Assembly (NCBI GenBank): GCA_947476465.1 | Contig: CANJQN010000041.1 | Coordinates: 1 to 39,559 of the forward strand | Reading direction: 5' to 3' | Source: Comamonadaceae bacterium | GTDB taxonomy: Bacteria; Pseudomonadota; Gammaproteobacteria; Burkholderiales; Burkholderiaceae_C | Length of the DNA stretch: 39,559 nucleotides | Shown: positions 14,586 through 23,003 of the stretch, in pieces | Numbering within the stretch: the stretch's first letter is position 1 | How the letters are laid out: each line of letters starts with the position of its first letter | Position numbers and translations under genes: made by a program | The notes under the pieces: model-generated | Seen by the model: the letters and a program-made list of their open reading frames with translations, nothing else | What the model was told of the DNA's origin: nothing | Database searches by the model: none

Positions 14586-15103
14586 GCACAGCCGCCCCCG
14601 ACGTGGCCGCTCTGGTCGCCGAACTCGCGCGGCTGCTGCCGCGCCGCGGCTGGATGATGGCCCCGGCCGAGAGCTGCACCGGCGGCATGATCGCGGCCGC
14701 CTGCACCGACCGCGCCGGATCCAGCGAGTGGTTCGACCGCGGCTTCGTCACCTATTCCAACGAAGCCAAGTGCGACATGCTGGGCGTGGACGCGGCACAG
14801 ATCGCCGAGCATGGCGCTGTAAGCCAGGTGGTGGCACGCGCCATGGCGCATGGTGCGGCGCGTCAATCACGGGCGCGGGTGGCCGTGGCGGTCACCGGCG
14901 TGGCCGGCCCCAGTGGTGGCAGCGCCGACAAGCCGGTCGGGACCGTCTGGTTTGGATTCATGATCGATGGCATGCTCAGCAGCGAGCAGCGCCACTTCGA
15001 CGGCGACCGCGCAGCAGTGCGCGCGGCCACCGTGCGGCACGCGCTGGAGCGGCTGGTGGCGCTGGTTCGGGCCACACCCGAAGATGAGGAGACCCAGACA
15101 TGA
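14582..15103 (+). CDS. pncC: Nicotinamide-nucleotide amidohydrolase (CinA C-terminal type)
   Basis: Deamidates nicotinamide mononucleotide to nicotinate mononucleotide in pyridine nucleotide salvage. It is the stand-alone CinA C-terminal domain, 173 residues. Visible motifs are APAESCTGGMIAAACTDRAG, GFVTYSNEAKCDMLGV, GAVSQVVARAMA, and VAVTGVAGPSGGSADKPVGTV. It overlaps pgpA by 4 bases and the following gene by 4 bases, so translational coupling along the cluster is likely. Confidence 0.95.
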   Translation: MSTAAPDVAALVAELARLLPRRGWMMAPAESCTGGMIAAACTDRAGSSEWFDRGFVTYSNEAKCDMLGVDAAQIAEHGAVSQVVARAMAHGAARQSRARVAVAVTGVAGPSGGSADKPVGTVWFGFMIDGMLSSEQRHFDGDRAAVRAATVRHALERLVALVRATPEDEETQT

Positions 15104-16746
15104 ACAAGCTCGAAAGCGCGCACGCCAAGCCGGTGCGGACCCAGCTGCTGCCCTGGCGCTATGCCACCCTGTCGCTGTGCACGCTGGCCTTCGCCGCCAG
15201 CGTGCCGGTGCTGGTGCTGCGCCCCTCCGAAGGGGGGTTGCTGCTGACTGTCGTCCTGGGGCTGCTGGTGGCGTTGGGCATGCGCGACCTGCGGCAGGTG
15301 CGCCACGCCATCTTGCGCAACTACCCGGTGATCGGGCATCTTCGTTTTTTGCTGGAGTACATCCGGCCCGAGATGCGGCAGTACTTCATCGAGAGCGACA
15401 CCGAGGCCGCACCCTTCTCGCGCGCACAGCGTTCGCTGGTCTATCAGCGTGCGAAGGGCGAACCGGACAACCGGCCCTTCGGCACCCAGCTGGACGTCGG
15501 CCGACAAGGCTATGAGTGGATCAACCACTCGCTGGCGCCCACCCACGTTCCGTCGGCCGATTTCCGCATCACCATCGGCGAGGGCCGCGCCCAACCCTAC
15601 CGGGCCAGCGTGTTCAATATTTCGGCCATGAGCTTCGGCTCGCTGTCTTCGCATGCCATCCTGGCGCTGAACCTGGGCGCCAAGCTGGGCGGCTTCGCGC
15701 ACGACACCGGCGAGGGCTCGATCTCGTCCTACCACCGGGTGCATGGCGGAGATCTGATCTGGGAGATCGGCTCGGGTTATTTCGGCTGCCGCGACGCGCA
15801 AGGCCGCTTCGACCCCGAGGGCTTCGCGCGCAATGCCTGCGACCCGCAGGTCAAGATGATCGAGATCAAGCTGAGCCAGGGCGCCAAGCCCGGCCACGGC
15901 GGCATCCTTCCGGCCGCCAAGGTGACGCCCGAGATCGCGCTGGCGCGCGGCGTGCCGCCGGGCGTGACCTGCGTCTCGCCGTCGGCGCACACCGCGTTTT
16001 CGACACCGCTGGAGCTGATGGCCTTCATCGAGCAACTGCGCGCGCTGTCCGGCGGCAAGCCGGTGGGCTTCAAGCTGTGCGTGGGGCATCCGTGGGAGTG
16101 GTTCGGCATCGTCAAAGCCATGTTGGTCAGCGGCACCACGCCCGACTTCATCGTGGTCGATGGCGCCGAGGGCGGCACCGGCGCGGCGCCGGTGGAGTTC
16201 GTCGACCATGTGGGCGCGCCGCTGCAGGAGGGGCTGCTGCTGGTGCACAACACGCTGGTGGGCGCGGGCCTGCGCGATCGGGTGCGCGTTGGCTGCGCCG
16301 GCAAAGTGATCACCGCCTTCGACATCGCGCGCCTGATGGCGCTGGGGGCCGACTGGTGCAACGCGGCGCGCGGCTTCATGATGGCGCTGGGTTGCGTGCA
16401 GGCGCAGACCTGCCACACCGGCCGCTGCCCCACGGGCGTGACCACACAAGACCCGGTGCGCGAGCGTGCGCTGGTGGTGCCCGACAAGTCGCAACGGGTG
16501 CACAACTTCCATCGCTCCACGCTGCAGGCCCTGCGCGAGCTGGTGCAGGCCGCCGGACTGCAACACCCCAACGACATCACCGCGCATCACATCGTGCGAC
16601 GCATCTCAGACACCGAAGTACGCCTGCTGGCCAACCTGATTCCACGGATCGAGCCGGGCCTGCTGCTGTCGGGTGAAGTCGATGGCGCGCACGGCGTGTT
16701 CCGGCAGTACTGGCCGATTGCGCGGGCCGACCGCTTCACGCCTTGA
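15100..16746 (+). CDS. FMN-binding glutamate-synthase family protein, membrane-anchored
   Basis: A 548-residue protein with two N-terminal hydrophobic spans (about 21-40 and 45-60) and a glutamate-synthase-type TIM-barrel FMN domain. Conserved segments are FNISAMSFGSLSSHAILALN, GGFAHDTGEGSISSYH, KLSQGAKPGHGGILP, FIVVDGAEGGTGAAPVEF and an iron-sulfur motif CVQAQTCHTGRCPTG. It lacks the glutaminase and C-terminal domains of full GltB, so it is not the complete glutamate synthase. The substrate is unknown; such stand-alone proteins are widespread. It overlaps pncC by 4 bases. Confidence 0.88.
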   Translation: MNKLESAHAKPVRTQLLPWRYATLSLCTLAFAASVPVLVLRPSEGGLLLTVVLGLLVALGMRDLRQVRHAILRNYPVIGHLRFLLEYIRPEMRQYFIESDTEAAPFSRAQRSLVYQRAKGEPDNRPFGTQLDVGRQGYEWINHSLAPTHVPSADFRITIGEGRAQPYRASVFNISAMSFGSLSSHAILALNLGAKLGGFAHDTGEGSISSYHRVHGGDLIWEIGSGYFGCRDAQGRFDPEGFARNACDPQVKMIEIKLSQGAKPGHGGILPAAKVTPEIALARGVPPGVTCVSPSAHTAFSTPLELMAFIEQLRALSGGKPVGFKLCVGHPWEWFGIVKAMLVSGTTPDFIVVDGAEGGTGAAPVEFVDHVGAPLQEGLLLVHNTLVGAGLRDRVRVGCAGKVITAFDIARLMALGADWCNAARGFMMALGCVQAQTCHTGRCPTGVTTQDPVRERALVVPDKSQRVHNFHRSTLQALRELVQAAGLQHPNDITAHHIVRRISDTEVRLLANLIPRIEPGLLLSGEVDGAHGVFRQYWPIARADRFTP

Positions 16747-16766
16747 GCTTGCGCTGATTCAGGCGC

Positions 16767-17543
16767 TCACGCGCCATGGCACTTCTTGTATTTCTTGCCG
16801 CTGCCACAGGGACATAGATCGTTGCGGCCCGGCTCGGGCGTCTTGCGCACGGCTTCGACGCGCGGGCCCAGGCTCTTCCACAGCTGACGCAGGTCGTACG
16901 CCGCCCACAGCGCCTCGCCGAAGTCCTCCAGGCGCTGCTCGCTGATGCTGGGCGGGCCATCCTCGACGTGCATGGACAGCGCCGGCTTGCCGGTGTCGGG
17001 CAGGGTCAGCTGCTCGACGGCCTCAAGCGCGTCGCGCAGCATCTCGGCGGCTTCGCGGTCGCGCGGTGGTGCCCAGTCTTGCGCCCAGGCTTGCACCGCG
17101 AACAGCAAGCCGTGCGCCCAGGCTTGCGCGAACGAGGGCAGCGCGGCTAGGTCGGCCTCGCCGCGCTGGTCCTCGGGCAGGGCCAGCAGCGCGCCACGGA
17201 TGTCCAGCAGTTCCGGCTGATACGCGCGCTCGTCGTCCAGCGTGTCGACCTCGGCGTCCAGGCCGGCCTCGACCTCGGCCCAGCGCCGCTTCCAGCGCCA
17301 GACGAATTCCATATGCTCCATCGGCCGGAAGTTCTCCCCCAGCAGCACCGGCCAGTATTCCTCGGCGGCGATCGGGCGGCGGCAGCACACCAGGGCGGCC
17401 ATGAAGCCTTCGCAGAACTCCCAGTCGGGGGTGGTGTCCTCGTGCTCGCGCAGGGCGTCGAGCGCGTCGTCCTGGGCGTCAAAATCGTCGGGGCCGAGCG
17501 GGGGGGTGTCGGGGGTGGCGGGGGTGTCCGGGGTGGCGGTCAT
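16767..17543 (-). CDS. UPF0149/YecA-like protein with SEC-C zinc motif
   Basis: A 258-residue acidic protein. The body resembles UPF0149 (TPDWEFCEGFMAALVCCRRP, PSFAQAWAHGLLFAVQAW). The C-terminus is a SEC-C metal-binding motif, GRNDLCPCGSGKKYKKCHG, as in SecA and YecA. SEC-C tails bind zinc and can contact ribosomes or SecB-like partners; the specific role here is unknown. The ATG overlaps the PIN gene stop by 4 bases. It converges with the glutamate-synthase-like gene, 20 bases away. Confidence 0.88.
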   Translation of the reverse strand: MTATPDTPATPDTPPLGPDDFDAQDDALDALREHEDTTPDWEFCEGFMAALVCCRRPIAAEEYWPVLLGENFRPMEHMEFVWRWKRRWAEVEAGLDAEVDTLDDERAYQPELLDIRGALLALPEDQRGEADLAALPSFAQAWAHGLLFAVQAWAQDWAPPRDREAAEMLRDALEAVEQLTLPDTGKPALSMHVEDGPPSISEQRLEDFGEALWAAYDLRQLWKSLGPRVEAVRKTPEPGRNDLCPCGSGKKYKKCHGA

Positions 17544-17968
17544 GGGGCGGGGGTGAAGGCGGGCAGCGCGGGCTGGGCCTGGACGGACCAGGCAGTCAGC
17601 CGCTTTGTCATGGAGAGCACCGCGCGGTCCTTGCTCAGAAGCAGGGCCTGGCGGGCCACGGCGAGGTCGATGAATTTCTGGTCGTCGGGGTCGCTGCAGC
17701 GCAGCGGCGCGCGCGGGGGTGGCTCGACCAGCGTGGCGTGGCGGTCGAAGTGGTCAAGCACGTGGGGCGGCTGCAGCTTGTAGAAGGCCAGGCGCGGCGC
17801 AATCCGAGGGTAGTGCAGCACACGCGCCAGCTCGTCGCGCATGGCCGAGGTCGCCCACCAGGAAAACTCGCTGCGCAGCAAGGCCTCGCGCAGGGGCCGC
17901 GCCGCATCATCGGCGAAGACCCACAGGTCCAGCACGATGTTGGTGTCGACCACCAACGGACGGCTCAT
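17540..17968 (-). CDS. PIN-domain putative ribonuclease (COG1569-like)
   Basis: A 142-residue PIN-domain protein with the acidic cluster expected for a metal-dependent ribonuclease: VVDTNIVLD (Asp8), MRDELARVLHYPR (Asp45/Glu46), CSDPDDQKFIDLA (Asp93-96, Asp101) and LLSKDRAVL (Asp114). Many relatives are annotated as VapC-like toxins, but no antitoxin gene is adjacent. It starts 13 bases after rlmL and overlaps the SEC-C gene, so it sits inside a housekeeping transcript and may act in RNA processing rather than as a toxin (inference). Confidence 0.85.
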   Translation of the reverse strand: MSRPLVVDTNIVLDLWVFADDAARPLREALLRSEFSWWATSAMRDELARVLHYPRIAPRLAFYKLQPPHVLDHFDRHATLVEPPPRAPLRCSDPDDQKFIDLAVARQALLLSKDRAVLSMTKRLTAWSVQAQPALPAFTPAP

Positions 17969-17981
17969 GCGAGCATTGCCT

Positions 17982-19202
17982 TCATGTCGGTGCAGCTTCG
18001 CGCGGTGTGCGGGCCGAGCCGGCGACCATGTCGAAGCGGAACAGTCGGCACTCGATCGGGCCGTTCCACATCGGTACGCGGCGCGATTCCTTCAGGCGCA
18101 TGCGCGATGGCAGCTTGAGGTCGGGCGTGAGCACCCAGGCGGTCCAGCCGGCGTAGTTCTTTTTCCAGTGTGCCGACAGCTGGGCGAAGAAATCCTCGTC
18201 GCCCTCGGACTGCGGGCGTTCGCGCCCGCCCTGGCTGCGTCCGGCCACGCCGGCGGTTTCGATGCGCTCGCCGTAGGGCGGGTTGACCAGCATGACCCCG
18301 GGCGCCGGGCAGGGCGGCACGCGCTGCAGCGCGTCGCCGCCACGAAACTGCACCACGCCTTCGACGCCCGCGCGCTGCGCGTTGCGGTTGGCGAAGTCGA
18401 CCATGCGAAAGGCGACGTCGCTGCCGTGAATGGCCACAGGGCTGAGACGGCGCTGCTGCTGGGCCTCGTCCTTGAGCTGGGCCCAGACATGCGTCTGGAA
18501 GGGCAGCAGTCGCTCGAAGCCGAAGCGGCGCAGCAAGCCGGGCGCAATGTTGCAGGCGACCTGCGCGGCCTCGATGGCGATGGTGCCGCTGCCGCAGCAA
18601 GGGTCGTACAGCGGCATCGTCGTGTCCCAGCCGCTGGCGGCGATCATCGCGGCGGCCAGCGTTTCCTTGAGCGGCGCCTCGCCCGTGTCCTCGCGCCAGC
18701 CGCGCTTGAACAGCGGCTCGCCCGAGGTGTCGATGTACAGCGTGCAGTCGGTCGAGGTGAGGTGGGCGTACAGGCGCACATCGGGGTGCTGCGTGTCCAC
18801 GCTGGGCCGGGTGCCGGCCTTGTTGCGAAAGCGGTCGACCACCGCGTCCTTGATCTTGAGGGCCGCGAAGTTCAGGCTCTTGAGCGGGCTGTGCTGGGCG
18901 GTGACTTCCACCTTGATCGTCTGGCGGGCGGTGAACCACGATTCCCAGGCCACGGCGCTGGCGGCCTGGTACAGCTCGTCCTCGCCCCGGTAGGGTGTGT
19001 GCGACAGCTGCACCAGCACGCGCTGCGACAAGCGGCTGTGCAGGTTCAGGCGCAGCGCGTCACGCCAGGGCGCGCGCACCACCACCCCACCACGGCCGAC
19101 CAGCAGGTCATCCCCGGCCTGGCCTGTGAGCCGGTGCACCTCGTCGGCGAGAAAGTCTTCGACCCCGGCGGCGCAGGGCAGGAAAAGTTGGAGGTCGTTC
19201 AT
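17982..19202 (-). CDS. rlmL: 23S rRNA guanine-N2 methyltransferase, RlmL-like (THUMP + methylase)
   Basis: A 406-residue SAM-dependent RNA methyltransferase. The N-terminal ferredoxin-like and THUMP region covers about 1-150 and includes SPLKSLNFAALKIKDAVVDR. Next come the SAM-binding LYDPCCGSGTIAIEAAQ and the catalytic NPPYGERIET. This layout is that of RlmL, which makes m2G2445 of 23S rRNA; the RlmK half fused in E. coli is absent. The start at 19202 overlaps the rpoN stop (ATGA). An upstream ATG at 19274 in the same frame is inside rpoN and not family-like. Confidence 0.9.
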   Translation of the reverse strand: MNDLQLFLPCAAGVEDFLADEVHRLTGQAGDDLLVGRGGVVVRAPWRDALRLNLHSRLSQRVLVQLSHTPYRGEDELYQAASAVAWESWFTARQTIKVEVTAQHSPLKSLNFAALKIKDAVVDRFRNKAGTRPSVDTQHPDVRLYAHLTSTDCTLYIDTSGEPLFKRGWREDTGEAPLKETLAAAMIAASGWDTTMPLYDPCCGSGTIAIEAAQVACNIAPGLLRRFGFERLLPFQTHVWAQLKDEAQQQRRLSPVAIHGSDVAFRMVDFANRNAQRAGVEGVVQFRGGDALQRVPPCPAPGVMLVNPPYGERIETAGVAGRSQGGRERPQSEGDEDFFAQLSAHWKKNYAGWTAWVLTPDLKLPSRMRLKESRRVPMWNGPIECRLFRFDMVAGSARTPREAAPT

Positions 19203-20728
19203 AGCGCCTTGCGCAGGTTGGCGGGCGCGATGCGAAGCGCCTCGCGGTACTTGGCGACGGTACGGCGGGCGCATTCGATGCCCTGCTCGCGCAACATGTC
19301 GCTGATCTGGCTGTCGGACAAGGGTTTCTTGTCGCTCTCGCTGGCGACGAACTGGCGGATCAGCGCGCGCACCGCGGTGCTGGAGGCGTTGCCACCGGTT
19401 TCGGTGCCCAGCGCCGAGCCGAAGAAATACTTGAGCTCGAAGGTGCCATAGGGCGTTGACATGTACTTGGCCGTGGTCACGCGCGAAATGGTCGATTCGT
19501 GCAGACCCAGCTCGTCGGCGATCTCGCGCAGCACCAGCGGGCGCATGGCCAGCTCGCCATGCACAAAGAAGCTTTTTTGCCGCTCGACGATGGCGTTGGA
19601 CACCCGCAGGATGGTGTCAAAGCGCTGCTGGATGTTCTTGATGAACCAGCGCGCCTCCTGCAGCCGCTGCTGCAGCGCCTGGTGGCCTGCACCGCGGTGC
19701 GCCTTGAGCGCGCCGGCATAGACGTCGTGCACGCGCAGCCGCGGCATCACGTCGGGATTGAGCTGCACCCGAAACCGGGGCTGACCCGGCTTGCCGATGC
19801 GGGTGACGATGACGTCGGGCACGACGATGTTGCGCTCGACGTCGACGAAGCGGCGGCCGGGCTTGGGCTCGAGCCGTCCGATCAGGCCGATGGCCGCGCG
19901 CAGCCGCGCCTCGCTCTCGCCGGTGAGCTGCCCCAGCCGGCGAAAATCGCGCCTTGCCAGCAGGTCCATCGGATGGCGGCAAATCGCCAGCGCGGCCCGC
20001 ACCACTTCGTCCTCGGGCGCGTCGTCGGCGCGGGCGCGCAGTTGCAAGGTGAGGCATTCGGCCAGGCCGCGCGCGCCCACGCCGGTGGGCTCCAGGTGTT
20101 GCAGCAGGTGCAGGGCCACGCTGAAGTGGTGCACCAGCTCCTCTTGCTGCTCGAGATCATGCGGCGCCAGCGAGGCGGCGAGCGATTCGAGCGAATCTTC
20201 CAGCCTTCCGTCGTCGTTGAGCGATTCGATCAGAAAGCGCAGCGCTGCGCGGTCTTCTTCGGACAGTCGCAGGGACAGCGCCTGTCGGTGCAGGTGGGCT
20301 TGTAGCGACTCGCCGCCGCGGGCGAGATCGGTCGCGTCGACGTCGTCGTTGTCGGCGTCCTTGCGCCGCGCCGGCGCCTCGCCGCCCCACTCGCCATCAT
20401 CGGGCACGACCTCGGTGCTGCCCTCGCCTTCCCAGTCACTGGGCCCCGCCTCGGCGGCCCCCCCTTGCTCGCCGTCGACCGATCCGGCCGCGTCGCCGGA
20501 GGGCTCGAAGCCGTCGGACTCGGGCGCGGGCGCATCGGACTTGGCCACCCCGAACTCCTCGTGCGGCGCCTCTTCCAGCGACACTTCCAGGAAGGGGTTG
20601 TCGTCGAGCATCTGCTCGACTTCCTGCGACAGCTCCAGCGTGGACAGCTGCAACAGGCGGATCGATTGCTGCAGCTGCGGTGTGAGGGCAAGGTGCTGCG
20701 AGACGCGAAGGGAAAGGCCCTGCTTCAT
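19199..20728 (-). CDS. rpoN: RNA polymerase sigma-54 factor
   Basis: Alternative sigma factor that recognises -24/-12 promoters and needs AAA+ activators. The 509 residues show the Gln/Leu-rich region I (SQHLALTPQLQQSIRLLQLS), a long acidic Glu/Asp/Ser-rich region II (about 55-135), core- and DNA-binding parts, the HTH (LHESTISRVTTAKYM), and the RpoN box ARRTVAKYRE at about 487-496. It follows lptB by 14 bases. In many proteobacteria the next genes are hpf and ptsN; here rlmL overlaps instead. Confidence 0.97.
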   Translation of the reverse strand: MKQGLSLRVSQHLALTPQLQQSIRLLQLSTLELSQEVEQMLDDNPFLEVSLEEAPHEEFGVAKSDAPAPESDGFEPSGDAAGSVDGEQGGAAEAGPSDWEGEGSTEVVPDDGEWGGEAPARRKDADNDDVDATDLARGGESLQAHLHRQALSLRLSEEDRAALRFLIESLNDDGRLEDSLESLAASLAPHDLEQQEELVHHFSVALHLLQHLEPTGVGARGLAECLTLQLRARADDAPEDEVVRAALAICRHPMDLLARRDFRRLGQLTGESEARLRAAIGLIGRLEPKPGRRFVDVERNIVVPDVIVTRIGKPGQPRFRVQLNPDVMPRLRVHDVYAGALKAHRGAGHQALQQRLQEARWFIKNIQQRFDTILRVSNAIVERQKSFFVHGELAMRPLVLREIADELGLHESTISRVTTAKYMSTPYGTFELKYFFGSALGTETGGNASSTAVRALIRQFVASESDKKPLSDSQISDMLREQGIECARRTVAKYREALRIAPANLRKAL

Positions 20729-20742
20729 GGATGCGCCAGGCC

Positions 20743-21531
20743 CTACATGCGGAAGTGCTCACCGAGGTACACGCGGCGCACCTCGGCGTTGTTCACGATG
20801 TCGTTGGGCGTACCTTGCGCGAGCACTTCGCCGTCGCTGATGATGTACGCGTGGTCGCAGATGCCCAGCGTCTCGCGCACGTTGTGATCGGTGATCAGCA
20901 CACCGATCCCGCGCGACTTCAGGAAGCTGATGATGCGCTGGATCTCGATCACGGCGATCGGATCGATGCCGGCGAAGGGCTCGTCGAGCAGGATGAATCG
21001 TGGCTGGGTGGCCAGCGCGCGGGCGATCTCGACCCGGCGGCGCTCACCGCCCGACAAGGCCACAGCCGGCGAATCTCGCAGGTGGTCGACACGCAGCTCT
21101 TTGAGCAAGGCCTCGAGGCGCCGCTCGATCTCGGCGCGCGCCAGGGGATGCCCCTGCTCGTCGCGCTGCAACTCCAGCACGGCTCGCACGTTGTCCTGCA
21201 CATTCAGCCGCCGGAAGATCGACGCCTCTTGCGGCAGGTAGGAAAGGCCCAGCCGCGAGCGGCGGTGGATGGGCATGCCCTCGACCGGGCGGCCGTCGAT
21301 GGAGATCTCGCCGGCATCGGCGCGCACCAGGCCCACGATCATGTAGAACGACGTGGTCTTGCCGGCGCCGTTGGGGCCCAGCAAGCCGACCACCTCGCCT
21401 TTGGAGACCGCCAGGGACACGTCCTTGACCACTTTTCGGCTGCCGTAGCTTTTCTGCAGGTGTCGCGCTTCGAGTCGGCTGGTGGTGGGGACGTCTTGCG
21501 CGACCCGCGTCGGGCCGGGCTGCACCGTCAC
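20743..21531 (-). CDS. lptB: LPS export ABC transporter ATP-binding protein
   Basis: Cytoplasmic ATPase of the LptB2FGC complex that extracts lipopolysaccharide from the inner membrane. In the 262 residues, Walker A is GPNGAGKT (52-59), the signature is LSGGERRR (159-166), Walker B is FILLDEPFAGID (179-190), and the switch His is in ITDHNV (His216). About 18 extra N-terminal residues precede the usual start of the domain. It overlaps lptA by 4 bases and precedes rpoN by 14. Confidence 0.96.
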   Translation of the reverse strand: MTVQPGPTRVAQDVPTTSRLEARHLQKSYGSRKVVKDVSLAVSKGEVVGLLGPNGAGKTTSFYMIVGLVRADAGEISIDGRPVEGMPIHRRSRLGLSYLPQEASIFRRLNVQDNVRAVLELQRDEQGHPLARAEIERRLEALLKELRVDHLRDSPAVALSGGERRRVEIARALATQPRFILLDEPFAGIDPIAVIEIQRIISFLKSRGIGVLITDHNVRETLGICDHAYIISDGEVLAQGTPNDIVNNAEVRRVYLGEHFRM

Positions 21532-22163
21532 CGGCGCTCCCCGCCCAGGTCGGGGCTCGGCCGCAATGACGCGCCGGCCGGGCCGGCCGGCGCGGGCGCC
21601 GGCGCCCCGGCCGGCGCGCGTGGCGCCAGGGTGGCACGCACGCGCCCGCCCGGGTTGGCAGCACGGGTGCCGGCCACGCCGCCATCGACCGAGAACTGGT
21701 CGGTGGTGTTGTCGTAGGTGATCACGTTGCCGCTGCTTTCGTCGGCGACGGTGTCGCCCCGCAAGCGCCGCATCTCGGCGCGGGAGATGAACTTCACGCG
21801 ATCGAGCTTGCCGTCGTATTCGATGGTCTCGCCCTCGCCTTCGAGGTGCTCATCCACGCCGTCGCGCTTCTGGCGCCAGAAGGCGCGCTTGCCCGGTTCG
21901 GCCGTGACCACGCCATGCTGGAAGCCTTCGGCGTCCTGCCGCACCTCGACGCGGGCACCACGGATGAGGATGGAGCCCTTGGTCGCCACCACCTTGCCGG
22001 TGAAGACGCTGGTCTGGCGCAGGTCGTCGTAGCGCAGCGAATCCGCCTCGACCTGCATGGGCTTGAGCCGATCCGCCCGCTCCGCTTGCGCGACGGGCGC
22101 CGCCAGGGTCAGGGCCATGGCGAGGGCAAGGGCGAAGGTCGGGGGGTGTGGAAGGTATTGCAT
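21528..22163 (-). CDS. lptA: LPS transport periplasmic protein LptA
   Basis: Periplasmic bridge protein carrying LPS from LptC to LptD. The 211 residues begin with a signal peptide (hydrophobic run FALALAMALTLAAPVAQA) followed by the OstA-like jellyroll: MQVEADSLRYDDLRQTSVFT, GKVVATKGSILIRGARVEV and AEMRRLRGDTVADESSGNVI. The last 35 residues are a Pro/Ala-rich extension not typical of the family. A TACAAT hexamer at 22189-22184 may be its promoter. lptC, the usual upstream neighbour, is absent here. Confidence 0.92.
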   Translation of the reverse strand: MQYLPHPPTFALALAMALTLAAPVAQAERADRLKPMQVEADSLRYDDLRQTSVFTGKVVATKGSILIRGARVEVRQDAEGFQHGVVTAEPGKRAFWRQKRDGVDEHLEGEGETIEYDGKLDRVKFISRAEMRRLRGDTVADESSGNVITYDNTTDQFSVDGGVAGTRAANPGGRVRATLAPRAPAGAPAPAPAGPAGASLRPSPDLGGERR

Positions 22164-22183
22164 GCGGCACGAAACTTGCGTTC

Positions 22184-22189
22184 ATTGTA
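22184..22189 (-). promoter_or_regulatory. Candidate -10 element for lptA-lptB-rpoN
   Basis: TACAAT preceded by GC on the minus strand, about 20 bases upstream of the lptA ATG. The -35 region is poor. It is a plausible start of the lptA-lptB-rpoN-rlmL transcript because the bases up to dsbA hold only repeats. Confidence 0.35.
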
Positions 22190-22239
22190 GCGGCCGAATG
22201 CGTATGAATTGGATCCCATGTGCGGGTAAAAGCGGAACC

Positions 22240-22255
22240 GGCTTTGCCGGGCCGC
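22240..22255. repeat. Intergenic repeat, copy 1 (16-mer shared with 39297)
   Basis: GGCTTTGCCGGGCCGC occurs here and again exactly at 39297-39312. It is followed by a GCCCCCTTGAGGGGC-like hairpin at 22262-22277. The lptA-dsbA gap (22164-22314) holds no gene. Elements of this style are common between genes in Comamonadaceae; their function is unknown. Confidence 0.5.
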
Positions 22256-22314
22256 TGGTGGCGCCCCCTTGAGGGGCAGGTGGCTACACGCAGTGAGCCG
22301 CTTCGGGGGTGGGA

Positions 22315-22950
22315 TTACCGGCGCGCCTGGAAGATCAGGTAATCGGCCACTTGCAGGGCCCGGGCCATGGTGCCAGCCATGGCGCCGTCGGTGTAGAACC
22401 GGCCGGCGATGCCCAGTGCAGGCACGCCCTCGACGGCATAGGCCTCCTGCAGCACCAGGGCCTGCTTGACCTTGGTCGTGACGAAGTCGGAGTTGTAGAC
22501 CTCCAGGAACTTGGCCTTGTCGATGCCCTGCTTTTGCACCCAGGCCACGATGCCGTCCTCTCGGTTGACCGGCTGGCGCTCGGCATGAATGGCGTTGAAC
22601 ACCTTGGCATGCAATTCCCCGACCTTGCCCAAGCCTTCCAGCGCATAGAACAGGCGCTGCTGGGGCACGAAGTCTTCCCGAAAGCCCACCGGGATGCGCC
22701 GCAACACCACATCGGGCGGCGCCACCTTGGACCAGGCTTCCAGCTGCGGCTCGAAGTTGTTGCAGTGCGGGCAGCTGTACCAGAAGAACTCGACCACCTC
22801 AATCTTGCCGGGCGGCACTTCGCTGACCGCACGGCGGCCCAGCGTCTTGTATTCCGTGCCCTCCTTGGGGATGCGCTGCGCCAAAGCCCACTGAGGCAGG
22901 GCGAGCGCGCCGGTCGCGAGCAATGAGGCGGAAAATATGCGTCTTTTCAT
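22315..22950 (-). CDS. dsbA: Thiol:disulfide interchange protein DsbA
   Basis: Periplasmic oxidase that introduces disulfide bonds into exported proteins. The 211 residues begin with a signal peptide (MKRRIFSASLLATGALAL, cut after QWALA). The thioredoxin active site FFWYSCPHCNNF has Cys60 and Cys63, and the cis-Pro loop reads VEGVPALGI. The Cys-Pro-His-Cys centre is that of DsbA. It follows the SPOR gene by 53 bases, and the order argS-SPOR-dsbA is typical for this group. Confidence 0.95.
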   Translation of the reverse strand: MKRRIFSASLLATGALALPQWALAQRIPKEGTEYKTLGRRAVSEVPPGKIEVVEFFWYSCPHCNNFEPQLEAWSKVAPPDVVLRRIPVGFREDFVPQQRLFYALEGLGKVGELHAKVFNAIHAERQPVNREDGIVAWVQKQGIDKAKFLEVYNSDFVTTKVKQALVLQEAYAVEGVPALGIAGRFYTDGAMAGTMARALQVADYLIFQARR

Positions 22951-23003
22951 GGGGTTCAGGCTCCGGACGTTCTGGCGATCTGAGCAGGGCGGCGCGGGAA
23001 GGT

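Noticed and set aside
19203..19274. Upstream in-frame start for the RlmL-like protein
   Set aside because: It falls inside rpoN and adds a basic, non-family segment; the ATGA overlap at 19199-19202 is the natural start.
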